Assembly: GCF_014287955.1 (NCBI RefSeq)
Contig: NZ_JACOPD010000007.1
Location: 1 to 64,000 of the forward strand
Direction of reading: 5' to 3'
DNA: 64,000 bases
DNA from: Lachnospira hominis (ex Liu et al. 2021)
GTDB taxonomy: Bacteria; Bacillota; Clostridia; Lachnospirales; Lachnospiraceae
The translations under genes were made by a program, and so were the position numbers. The notes beneath the pieces were generated by a model. It was not told the origin of the DNA. It did no database searches and saw only the letters and a list, made by a program, of their open reading frames with translations. This document shows positions 54,669-62,278 of the stretch, one piece after another; within the stretch, counting starts at the first letter, position 1, and the number at the start of each line of letters is the position of its first letter.

Positions 54669-55235
54669 TTAATATGCATATATATCATCTTTTTCGCATT
54701 GTGTGATTCTAAGATATCGTTTTGTTATATTGTATGAGGAGTGATTATAGATTGCCATGAGTAAAGCCGGCTGTGTTCCTTATTTCCATGCAAAAAATCC
54801 AAAAGTTTTTCTGAGAGAATGACAACTAATGTTTCCTGTAATATTACATTTGTCAGCTGCGGTTTTTATTATGCGGTATGCCTGAGTACGGCTCAGCGGT
54901 CTTGTGTGGTCTGTCGATTTTGTAAATATGTAATCGTTGTATTAAGGATTCTGTTTGGAAAAAAGTTTTTGAAGAGCAATAGATAAATTGTCATTTATAG
55001 GGATAATATTTATTTTTCCTGTCTTATGTTCACTTATGGTGAGCCTCTTTATGAATTTCTTGTTTTCAAAATCATAAATCATATTCCATTTAATATTTAA
55101 AATATCACTTATTCTTAATGCAGTATTTAATCCAAAAACAATCAGGCAATGATTTCGCAGATTCGGTTTTTTGTCAGCGTAGAAATTAAGAAATGCCTGC
55201 AATTCTTTGTTATCTTTTATCGGTTCTGTAATCAT
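54669..55235 (-). pseudogene. Tyrosine recombinase (invertase/integrase type) with two in-frame stops
   Basis: One frame of 189 codons on the minus strand encodes a small tyrosine recombinase, interrupted by TAA at codon 98 and near codon 148. All catalytic residues are present: Arg in ALRISDIL, Lys in EHKTGKI, His and Arg in CHSLRKTFG, His in YNHSSYN and Tyr in TKRYLRI. The second stop sits where relatives have Gln (AWK-stop-GTQPALL), a CAA to TAA change. At about 188 residues it lacks the N-terminal arm domain, like FimB-type invertases. GGAG precedes the ATG at 55235. The 262 bp from 54405 to 54668 and the flank contain no other gene. Intact copies in relatives would show whether the stops are recent. 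Confidence 0.85.
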
Positions 55236-55293
55236 AAATATTCTCCAATCATAATTTTTATAGTTCAGATGAATTATTACAAATAAAAAGTTA

Positions 55294-55328
55294 AAAATGC
55301 AACATTTTGTAATAAATAGTTACATTTT
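55294..55328 (-). repeat. Right inverted recombination-type site
   Basis: Arms AAAATGCAAC and GTTACATTTT flank a 15-bp core with ATTTTGTAATAA. In reverse complement it aligns with the left site throughout. It ends 37 bp before the csrA start, so the csrA leader or promoter overlaps the edge of the segment. Confidence 0.75.
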
Positions 55329-55365
55329 GAAAAGGAAAAATTCTAACTGATACATGGAGGTAAAA

Positions 55366-55584
55366 ATGCTAAAACTCACATTAAAACCCGGAGAGTATAT
55401 AGATATTGGAGACAATATCAAAGTTATATTTTCGGGAGGTTCGGCAAACAATATTCATCTGCTGGTTGATGCACCGAGAGAGGTCAACATTGTAAGAAGT
55501 TCGGTAAAAAAGCAGCCGGTGAAAAAGTTGATGAATATAAGAAAGAAGAGGGAATATCGCAGGAAGCACAAAAAGAAATTGTAG
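55366..55584 (+). CDS. csrA: CsrA-family RNA-binding regulator, zero-frame product; slippery -1 frame continues to 55631
   Basis: The first 46 residues are a clear CsrA: MLKLTLKPGEYIDIGDNIKV then VDAPREVNIVR with the RNA-binding N-terminal strand and the conserved Arg. CsrA binds GGA motifs in leaders and represses translation, in Firmicutes chiefly of flagellin. At 55506-55512 the sequence A-AAA-AAG is in the exact phase of a -1 slippery site. Without slip the protein ends after a very basic tail at 55584 (72 residues). After a -1 slip it continues as KAAGEKVDEYKKEEGISQEA and so on to TAA at 55631 (88 residues), which looks more like genuine coding. Start at 55366: GGAGG 5 nt upstream, itself in an ATGGA context that CsrA could bind. 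Confidence 0.85.
   Translation: MLKLTLKPGEYIDIGDNIKVIFSGGSANNIHLLVDAPREVNIVRSSVKKQPVKKLMNIRKKREYRRKHKKKL
55506..55512 (+). other. A-AAA-AAG slippery heptamer in csrA
   Basis: In the csrA frame GTA-AAA-AAG, tRNAs slipping back one base would re-pair on AAA-AAA and go on with GCA. This heptamer is the one used by dnaX of E. coli. A plain one-base deletion in a run of A, or a sequencing error, gives the same picture. Confidence 0.6.
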
Positions 55585-55707
55585 ATATTCTGATGCGTGA
55601 GAAGCGTAAAAATCGAGGTAATAATGTATAACTGATATTTTGCATGTCGTAAATATTTCATCCCGGGAAAGCATGCTTAATAAAAGACATACTTATTATA
55701 AATAAAA

Positions 55708-55745
55708 ATGGGAAACGGAGTTTCCATAAAAATTAACCACACGGA
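55708..55745 (+). promoter_or_regulatory. Two CsrA-type GGA sites in the flagellin leader
   Basis: The hairpin at 55708-55727 (ATGG, one bulged G, AAAC, loop GGA, GTTTCCAT) shows the GGA in the loop closed by C-G. A second ACGGA at 55741-55745 overlaps the ACGGAGG ribosome site. This matches the two-site arrangement known for the Bacillus hag leader. Confidence 0.7.
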
Positions 55746-55756
55746 GGTACAAAAAT

Positions 55757-57109
55757 ATGGTAGTACAACACAATTTAACAGCAATGAATGCTAACAGAAT
55801 GCTTGGCGTAACAACTTCAGCACAGGCAAAATCAACAGAGAAATTATCTTCAGGTTATAAGATTAACCGTGCAGCAGATGATGCAGCAGGACTTTCAATT
55901 TCAGAAAAGATGAGAAAGCAGATTCGTGGTCTCAGTCAGGCATCTTCTAATGCACAGGATGGAATATCATGTGTACAGACAGCAGAGGGTGCATTAACAG
56001 AAGTTCATTCAATGCTTCAGAGAATGAATGAACTTGCAGTTCAGGCAGGTAACGGAACAATGTCAGAAGATGACCGTCAGAATATTCAGGACGAAATCGA
56101 CCAGCTTACATCTGAAATTGACAGAGTTTCTGAGACAACAAAGTTCAACGAAACATATCTTTTAAAGGGTAACGGAACGGAAACAAGACAGAAAGAAGTT
56201 GCAGCTACAGCTATGACAGCTACATATAAAACACCTGTTACATCTACAGTTGCGTTAACAGCAACAAACGCACCTACTACTTGGTATGCTAAAGGCTCTG
56301 CAACAGCTTTGACAGCAGATCAAATATTAGAACGTCTTGAAGTTGATGCAAATGGAAATGTAGCGATTAAAGATGGCATGGAAATGTATTCTGGAGCAGC
56401 AAATACAACAGATCAGTATGGTGCACAGACAAAAGATAAGATTGTTGCATTAACTACTGTAAAGCAGAGTTATGGTGTTGCATCAACAGCTTTATATGCA
56501 GACGCGCAGGGAACGACAGCGGTAAAAGATGAGGATTTAAAAAATTATTTTAATGAAGATGGAACAGTAAAGCAATCACTTTACAAAAAGACGACAGGTG
56601 CTAATGCGACATTTAAAGAAATTGGTGCTGAACAGATTGCTAATTATGTAACAGTGACAGCTGCAAAAGATAAGACAACAGTAGAATATGAAGCTGTTAA
56701 AGACCTTGTTCTCAGTTTTCAGGTTGGGGCTGATACTACAGCAAATAATAAAATTTCTGTTTCTATGCAGAGCATGAGTGCTGAAAGTATTGGTGTCAAA
56801 GGTATTTCTGTAACAGGAGATGATTCTACAAATGCAGATGCAGCTGTAGATACAATTGGTGAAGCTATAAAGAAAGTATCTTCACAGCGTTCAGCTCTTG
56901 GTGCCGTTCAGAACAGACTTGAGCATACAATTGCTAACTTAGATAATATTGTTGAAAATACAACAGCAGCTGAATCTGCTATTCGTGATACAGATATGGC
57001 TGAAGAAATGGTTGCATACAGCAAGAATAGTATCCTTACACAGGCAGGTCAGTCAATGCTTGCACAGGCTAACCAGTCTAACCAGGGCGTACTTTCACTT
57101 CTTCAGTAA
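55757..57109 (+). CDS. fliC: Flagellin
   Basis: 450 residues. The conserved N-terminal D0/D1 (VVQHNLTAMNANRML, LSSGYKINRAADDAAGLSIS, residues 1-150) and C-terminal D1/D0 (ANLDNIVENTTAAESAIRDTD, here broken in two, to SLLQ) enclose a variable surface region of about 230 residues rich in Thr and Ala. The filament subunit is exported by the flagellar type III system. csrA lies 125-170 bp upstream and the leader has CsrA-type sites. fliW, the usual CsrA antagonist, is not in the window. No convincing sigma-28 promoter was found. Confidence 0.96.
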   Translation: MVVQHNLTAMNANRMLGVTTSAQAKSTEKLSSGYKINRAADDAAGLSISEKMRKQIRGLSQASSNAQDGISCVQTAEGALTEVHSMLQRMNELAVQAGNGTMSEDDRQNIQDEIDQLTSEIDRVSETTKFNETYLLKGNGTETRQKEVAATAMTATYKTPVTSTVALTATNAPTTWYAKGSATALTADQILERLEVDANGNVAIKDGMEMYSGAANTTDQYGAQTKDKIVALTTVKQSYGVASTALYADAQGTTAVKDEDLKNYFNEDGTVKQSLYKKTTGANATFKEIGAEQIANYVTVTAAKDKTTVEYEAVKDLVLSFQVGADTTANNKISVSMQSMSAESIGVKGISVTGDDSTNADAAVDTIGEAIKKVSSQRSALGAVQNRLEHTIANLDNIVENTTAAESAIRDTDMAEEMVAYSKNSILTQAGQSMLAQANQSNQGVLSLLQ

Positions 57110-57177
57110 TGCTATAAAAGCGTAATTACTATATTTTAAAGTAAATAAAAGGGGCTGTAAAAAAACTCCCCTTAAAG

Positions 57178-57214
57178 AAAAATCGCTTAGGCCGTGAGGT
57201 TTAAGCGATTTTTT
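57178..57214 (+). terminator. Terminator after flagellin, inside the element edge
   Basis: AATCGCTTA pairs with TAAGCGATT over a 12-nt loop, followed by TTTT. A second stem AAGGGG/CCCCTT (57149-57173) overlaps the element end. Confidence 0.8.
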
Positions 57215-57227
57215 GGTATAATTAATT

Positions 57228-57656
57228 ATGCTACTAATTAATAAACCTAATGGTAATTATACAGCTCGTCAGCTGAAATTACCATTAGAAATCGAAAAAT
57301 TAATTAATATTTCTGATCCAGTATATACTTTTTGTGAAGTTATGAATCACGGATTCTGTTCTCTCCGGGAGATTGAAAAACTCTGTAGAACGGACATCCG
57401 GTATATGTATCTTCTTGATGAAATGAAAGCTCCATCCTTTGCCACGTTCGGTAACTTTATTCGTAATGAATTAACCGATACAATTGAACAAATATTTGCC
57501 GATGGCAACAAACGAATCGCAGCAACAATGTTTCTATATTTCCTTGATAAAAATGGCATCCTGTTTGCTGATGGAAATAAGCTGATTGACGATCATACAC
57601 TTGTAGCACTTTTTAAACAGTGCTACACTAAAGAAAATTTGGATTTGTGGAGGTAG
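57228..57656 (+). pseudogene. Chimera of IS1182 transposase N-terminus and Fic/RhuM C-terminus
   Basis: 142 residues. The first part (NYTARQLKLPLEIEKLINIS, then MNHGFCSLREIEKLCRTDIR and APSFATFGNFIRNELT) is the N-terminal domain of an IS1182 transposase with about 25 residues missing near position 40. From residue about 90, IFADGNKRIAATMFLYFLDK and IDDHTLVALF is the end of a Fic-domain (RhuM-type) protein, with GNKR of the Fic motif but without its catalytic His. The two parts are joined in frame. No ribosome site is seen before the ATG. Probably non-functional debris of two recombination events. Confidence 0.7.
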
Positions 57657-57661
57657 TGATT

Positions 57662-58090
57662 ATGAAAAGATTGATAGCAATGGTTCTTTGTCTTTTATTT
57701 GTTATATCTTTAGCTGGTTGTGGAAAAGGAAATACAAAAAATTTAGTTATTGACTATGGGACATCATCTATATACACAAAAGATGACATGGATGAAGCTA
57801 TTGATGTTATAAAGAAACAATTTAGTTCTTTTGAGGGGTGTGAATTGCACAGCCTATCTTATACATCTGATGATGCGTGCAATAATGAGGATAATATTGC
57901 CTGGATGAATGAATTGGAGGAAGCAAACGACAATAAAGAGAGTTTCACACAATGTATTTCGTTTGATAGTAGTTTCAGGTCACCTAAAAATGGAGGTGGA
58001 GCGTGGAACGCTAATGAAGAATACACATGGTCATGGTGGTTGGCACGTAGCGAAGGCGGAACATGGAAATTAATGACTTGGGGATATTAA
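57662..58090 (+). CDS. Predicted lipoprotein
   Basis: 142 residues. Signal peptide MKRLIAMVLCLLFVISLAGC with the lipobox LAGC, so it is anchored outside the membrane after Cys20. The mature part includes YTKDDMDEAIDVIKKQF and a Trp-rich C-terminus (EEYTWSWWLARSEGGTW), a pattern I know from small uncharacterised Firmicutes lipoproteins. GGAGG lies 8 nt before the ATG and overlaps the end of the chimera gene. Cargo of the IS1182-like element. Confidence 0.75.
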   Translation: MKRLIAMVLCLLFVISLAGCGKGNTKNLVIDYGTSSIYTKDDMDEAIDVIKKQFSSFEGCELHSLSYTSDDACNNEDNIAWMNELEEANDNKESFTQCISFDSSFRSPKNGGGAWNANEEYTWSWWLARSEGGTWKLMTWGY

Positions 58091-58262
58091 CTGTCGGTTC
58101 CTAAGTAACAAATTTCAGTCTTCTGGTGAGTTGAAAGCAATGGCGAATTTGAATTTTGCAGAGATATGTCAAAGCATTTTGACACGCATTTTCTGTGATG
58201 TCAAAGCCGTTTGATAGACTATGAAGGGTGGTTTTCCTATAATAAAGTACAAGGGAGGTACA

Positions 58263-58910
58263 ATGGACATGGAGTATGATATCGGAAGTAAAATAAAGGC
58301 AGCTAGGCTTAAAAAAAAGATGACACAAGAACAGGTTGCTGAATTATTGGGAGTGAGTCGTCAGACCATCTCAAATTGGGAAAATGAAAAATCCTATCCA
58401 GATATCATCAGTGTCATTAAAATGAGTGATTACTACGAGGCTTCCCTTGACTATTTATTGAAGGGAGAACAAAAAATGAATACATATTATGATTATCTCG
58501 AAGAAAGTACAAATGTTGTAAAAAGCAATACCAACAGAAACAAAATTATTACAATCCTGTCCTATATGCTTGTATGGGCAATTGCTATGATTGCGTTCTG
58601 GTTCTTTACAAGTGGAAGTGATGCGATGGGATATAGTTTAGTATACTTATGGATTCTTCTTCCTGTAACAACATTTATCGTTTCCTTCATAATCGGTAAA
58701 AATGATTTTTGGGCAAAAGGAAAATGGGCACTTACTCTATTTTTTGGAGTGATGTATATGCTTGCTGAATACGGCACATTCGCAATGGCAAATAACATTG
58801 CTTTTGACAAGCTGAATGCTCCGGAGTGGGGACTTGTTGTTGCAGGAGTAATAATCTCAGCAATTGGTATGCTGATGGGTTCGTTGCTAAAAAAGAAACG
58901 TTGCAAGTGA
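58263..58910 (+). CDS. XRE-family regulator with membrane domain
   Basis: 215 residues. N-terminal helix-turn-helix (KKMTQEQVAELLGVSRQTIS, residues 18-37), a linker, and four hydrophobic segments from about residue 95. Such membrane-linked XRE proteins in Firmicutes sense envelope signals or control neighbouring transport genes; target unknown. Of two in-frame ATGs, 58263 is 4-5 nt after GGGAGG and 58269 is 10 nt after it; I use 58263. Upstream (58168-58185) lies TGTCAAA-GCAT-TTTGACA, a possible operator. Confidence 0.82.
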   Translation: MDMEYDIGSKIKAARLKKKMTQEQVAELLGVSRQTISNWENEKSYPDIISVIKMSDYYEASLDYLLKGEQKMNTYYDYLEESTNVVKSNTNRNKIITILSYMLVWAIAMIAFWFFTSGSDAMGYSLVYLWILLPVTTFIVSFIIGKNDFWAKGKWALTLFFGVMYMLAEYGTFAMANNIAFDKLNAPEWGLVVAGVIISAIGMLMGSLLKKKRCK

Positions 58911-58953
58911 AACGAAGAAAATGATTAAAATTCACAGTTTTCCGTAGTTTTGA

Positions 58954-59000
58954 AGATAAAGACAGGCATCTGCCCACTCTCGTGAACAGATGCCCTATCT
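58954..59000 (+). terminator. Stem-loop after the XRE gene
   Basis: AGATA and GGCATCTG pair with CAGATGCC and TATCT; the T-run (TTTTTT at 59009) belongs to the element end. Confidence 0.55.
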
Positions 59001-59032
59001 TATAGCTGTTTTTTACAGCCCCTTTTATTAAT

Positions 59033-59305
59033 CTAGTCTTCTTCAATTACTTCAATTTCCATATAGGAAAAATCAATCGAATCAATAAAATTATCATGAT
59101 TAAAACGTACTTTGGAATGACGCTTAAAGGTTTCGATATTTGATTCAAGCCATATAGGCTCGCTTAAATCAAACGCATAACATGCATCATGTATTCCATC
59201 AAAAATTTTTCTTGTACGATTCAAATCAGGGTTATCGTTTGCAATAACGGTATCTTTTAAAAGATGTCCGCTTTCGTCGAATAATTTACACCACAATCTG
59301 AACAT
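59033..59305 (-). CDS. Small uncharacterised protein after PPi-phosphofructokinase
   Basis: About 90 residues: FRLWCKLFDESGHLLKDTVI, then acidic, ending SYMEIEVIEED. No family recognised. It starts at ATG 59305, 3 nt after the stop of the phosphofructokinase gene, or at the overlapping GTG at 59311; there is no good ribosome site, so coupling to the upstream gene is likely. The end lies 7 bp from the IS1182-like repeat, which may have inserted just downstream. Confidence 0.65.
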   Translation of the reverse strand: MFRLWCKLFDESGHLLKDTVIANDNPDLNRTRKIFDGIHDACYAFDLSEPIWLESNIETFKRHSKVRFNHDNFIDSIDFSYMEIEVIEED

Positions 59306-59307
59306 AA

Positions 59308-60531
59308 TCACATATCTACGTTAAGATGTCTTGGAAGACCGTCTACCATAATCGGTGAAAGCTCAGCCTGAATTAATGGTCTGATATAATGGATAAGGTC
59401 ATCTGTTACAAAATCATCTTCTGTAATCCATTCAAGAGGAACTTTCTTTTCAATATTAGCAATCTGATGAACATCGTGTGTTTCTGTAATGCACATATAT
59501 GGGTCGTCAGAAACTCTCTTTAATACAACAACTTTGCCTGACTCACCTTCAAATGCAGCCTTAACCGCAGCACCACCAACATTGTAAGCTTCTGTAATAT
59601 CTGTACGTGATGACATGTGTGAAGCACAACGCTGAAGTGTTGAAAGTTCAATGGCACGAGTCTTGATTCCAAGCTCTGAACCAATCTTATTTGCAAGGAA
59701 CTTAGCAGAACCTGCGAGCTGTTTGTGACCGAAAGCATCAACAAATTCTACATGGTCTGAAAGTTCAAATACATATCTACCATCCATAACACGGATACCT
59801 TCAGATACGGCAATAACCATAGAACGACCTTTTGAAACGATAGATTTAACACGTTCCATGAAATGGTCAATATCAAATACCTTTTCAGGAAGATAAATTA
59901 AATCAACGCCTTCGCAGTCCTCACCCTTTGCAAGAGCAGCGGCAGCAGTAAGCCATCCGGCATTACGTCCCATAATCTCAACAATAGTAATAGTAGGATA
60001 GTCATATACAAGACCATCTCTGATAATTTCTTTCATTGTTGCGGCAATAAACTTTGCAGCACTACCAAATCCAGGTGTGTGGTCAGTAACGGCAAGATCA
60101 TTATCAATAGTCTTTGGAACACCCATGAATTTGATGTCACTGTTGATAAGAATACCATAATCGGATAACTTCTTAATAGTATCCATTGAGTCGTTACCGC
60201 CTATGTAGAAGAAATATTTGATGTCAAGTTCATTAAGTATTTCAAATATTTTTTCATAAGTTTCTTTACCTTCACTGATTTCAGGCAATTTGTAGCGACA
60301 AGAGCCAAGATAAGAAGATGGAGTTCTCTTTAATAAGTCAATGTCAATATCAGTCTTGATTTTTTCAGATAAATCAACATACTGACGATCAAGAAGACCT
60401 TTGATGCCATGACGCATACCATAAACCTTCTTAGCACCTCTGTCTTTAGCAGTCTTGAATACACCTGCAAGACTTGAATTAATTACCGCTGTTGGGCCGC
60501 CTGACTGACCAACAATAACATTTCCAACCAT
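59308..60531 (-). CDS. PPi-dependent 6-phosphofructokinase
   Basis: 407 residues. Phosphorylates fructose-6-phosphate at C1 with pyrophosphate (reversible), in glycolysis. GQSGGPTAVINSS at the N-terminus; IGGNDSMDTI replaces GGDGS and PKTIDNDLAVTDHT has Lys where ATP enzymes have Gly, two marks of the PPi-dependent type; MGRNAGWLTAAAALA follows. Some enzymes of this clade use ATP poorly or not at all. AAAGGAGG precedes the ATG by 7 nt. Confidence 0.9.
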   Translation of the reverse strand: MVGNVIVGQSGGPTAVINSSLAGVFKTAKDRGAKKVYGMRHGIKGLLDRQYVDLSEKIKTDIDIDLLKRTPSSYLGSCRYKLPEISEGKETYEKIFEILNELDIKYFFYIGGNDSMDTIKKLSDYGILINSDIKFMGVPKTIDNDLAVTDHTPGFGSAAKFIAATMKEIIRDGLVYDYPTITIVEIMGRNAGWLTAAAALAKGEDCEGVDLIYLPEKVFDIDHFMERVKSIVSKGRSMVIAVSEGIRVMDGRYVFELSDHVEFVDAFGHKQLAGSAKFLANKIGSELGIKTRAIELSTLQRCASHMSSRTDITEAYNVGGAAVKAAFEGESGKVVVLKRVSDDPYMCITETHDVHQIANIEKKVPLEWITEDDFVTDDLIHYIRPLIQAELSPIMVDGLPRHLNVDM

Positions 60532-60754
60532 AAAATCCTCCTTTATTTATCCGCTGTGCGGAACATACCCGTGTAATCCGGACAAAAAAATACCCTCTAT
60601 AAAACATACGCCCGGACATTATAGAATATAATATTACTGCACGAAGTATTCTAAAAAGATTTTACCATATTTTTATAAAAGGTACAAGCATGACTTTTTC
60701 GCCGTCAGGTGTTATGATATAGTTAGTAATAAATAACCCGGAGGGTTTAATAAT

Positions 60755-61372
60755 ATGCAGACAAAAGTAAGCAATAATAGTAAAAGATATATATATAGAA
60801 AAAATGCACTTGGAAGAGATAAATCTGTTATGGGACAGATGACGGGTGCTGTAAAAAACTATATAAAACAAAAAAATGAACAGAGACGATTAACGGCAAA
60901 AGAATACAGAAAGACTGTAAGACCAATTGCGACAAAACCGGTTGTTCAGAGTATGAAGAAGTTTAATCATCACAGTCAGACAAGCTGCTTTAAACATTCT
61001 GTCCATGTGTCGTATATGAACTACATAGTATGTAAAAAACTTGGATTGGACGATAATGCGGCAGCAAAAGCAGGACTTTTGCACGATTTGTTTCTTTATG
61101 ACTGGCATGGGCACAAACCTGAAAAGGGAGAACGCATGCATGGATTTGAACATCCGAATAAAGCCTTGAAAAATGCACATGATAACTTTTCTCTTACAAA
61201 AAAAGAAGGAGATATGATTACCAAGCATATGTTCCCGCTCACACTGACACCGCCATCATATAAAGAAACATATGTAATAGTTATGACAGATAAACTGTGC
61301 AGTGTTGGAGAAGTCCTTGATAAGTATTTCAGGAAAAAATACAAAAATAAAAAGACAAATAAAATAAATTGA
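60755..61372 (+). CDS. HD-domain phosphohydrolase
   Basis: 205 residues. A basic N-terminal stretch of about 65 residues is followed by the HD domain: FKHSVHVSYMN (first His), GLLHDLFLYDWHGH (HD) and the downstream ITKHMFPL and VIVMTDKLCS (His, Asp). These are metal-dependent hydrolases of nucleotides or signalling compounds; the substrate is open. GGAGGG lies 9 nt before the ATG. The C-terminus is a Lys-rich tail. Confidence 0.82.
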   Translation: MQTKVSNNSKRYIYRKNALGRDKSVMGQMTGAVKNYIKQKNEQRRLTAKEYRKTVRPIATKPVVQSMKKFNHHSQTSCFKHSVHVSYMNYIVCKKLGLDDNAAAKAGLLHDLFLYDWHGHKPEKGERMHGFEHPNKALKNAHDNFSLTKKEGDMITKHMFPLTLTPPSYKETYVIVMTDKLCSVGEVLDKYFRKKYKNKKTNKIN

Positions 61373-61439
61373 TAGAAATTATAATTTGTGTTAGTATATA
61401 AAATACAATATAAAATATTTTCTGAGGAGGAAGAAAATT

Positions 61440-62204
61440 ATGAGTTTTTGCCCTAAATGTGGCAGACAGTTATCCGATGGAGAGGTTTGTAACTGTCAGG
61501 CACAAAATACACAGCAGGTACAGCCTGACGCACAGACACAAAGTACACAGCAGGCTCCGAAGCAGACATTGCCTATGGTAAAAGAACTTACAGATTTATT
61601 ATCGGGAATATTTAAGAAACCGGCAGATGCCGTGAAAAAGTATGTTTCCAATGCATCAATGGAAGCACCGGCAATTCTTATACTTGTTCTTGCATTTATA
61701 AGTGCATTAGGTGAATTATTAAGAATGTTATATATAAATTTTACAACAAAAAGTTCATTAAAGAGCCTCGCAGACCTTGCTAATCTTATTTCGGGAAAGA
61801 CAAAAGCTTATTCTGCAGGACAGATTGCTGCAGGATTTTTCACACATTTTGTGGAAGTTATTGCGATTGCTGCACTAACAGCTGCAATTATTATGCTCAT
61901 AATCAATGCATTTGAAAAAGACAAAAAGGTTACATATAAACAGACTCTTGCAATAGCAAGTTTATCAATTCTTGTAACAATTCCATTTACGTTTGCAGGA
62001 ACAATAATCGCAATGATTCCGGCATCATTTTTCGGATATCTCAAATCATGGATGATTTCATTTGCAAATGGTGCAGGACTTGTACTAACTTTTATCGGTA
62101 TCAAGGAAATAGAGAAGGATGATAATAATATGCCTCTGGTATATGGTCTTGCGGCACTCGCATCAGCAGTTCTTTCAACAATTCTTGGATTATTATTTAA
62201 ATGA
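61440..62204 (+). CDS. Zinc-ribbon membrane protein
   Basis: 254 residues. N-terminal zinc ribbon (CPKCGRQLSDGEVCNC), a Gln-rich linker with repeated TQ/QQ, then five or so membrane helices in a Yip1-like or DUF-type bundle. Function unknown; similar proteins in Firmicutes are annotated as zinc-ribbon domain-containing. AGGAGG lies 9 nt before the ATG. Confidence 0.78.
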   Translation: MSFCPKCGRQLSDGEVCNCQAQNTQQVQPDAQTQSTQQAPKQTLPMVKELTDLLSGIFKKPADAVKKYVSNASMEAPAILILVLAFISALGELLRMLYINFTTKSSLKSLADLANLISGKTKAYSAGQIAAGFFTHFVEVIAIAALTAAIIMLIINAFEKDKKVTYKQTLAIASLSILVTIPFTFAGTIIAMIPASFFGYLKSWMISFANGAGLVLTFIGIKEIEKDDNNMPLVYGLAALASAVLSTILGLLFK

Positions 62205-62220
62205 TAAATTAAAACAGTTG

Positions 62221-62262
62221 CGGCAGCTGTAGTCCGGTGATTCCGGCTGTGGCTGCCGTTTT
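62221..62262 (+). terminator. Terminator after the zinc-ribbon gene
   Basis: CGGCAGC pairs with GCTGCCG around an inner CCGG/CCGG stem; followed by TTTTC. Confidence 0.75.
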
Positions 62263-62278
62263 CATTAAGGAGGATTTT

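Larger units (their letters stand above)
57147..59026. mobile_element. IS1182-like element ends enclosing cargo genes
   Basis: AAAAGGGGCTGTAAAAAA at 57147 and its complement at 59008-59026 form terminal inverted repeats differing by one A. The 1.9 kb between them holds a transposase start fused to a Fic-like end, a lipoprotein gene and an XRE regulator gene, but no complete transposase. GGGGCTGT ends are typical of IS1182-family copies. No clear target duplication was found. Confidence 0.65.

Noticed and set aside
55632..55756. Sigma-28 promoter for flagellin
   Set aside because: No TAAA followed at the right spacing by a GCCGATAA-like element; a TAAA at 55650 lacks a partner.
58100..58200. 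Possible small coding remnant ELKAMANLNFAEICQSIL before the XRE gene
   Set aside because: Too short, no start signal, and no family recognised; could be a scar of older insertion.
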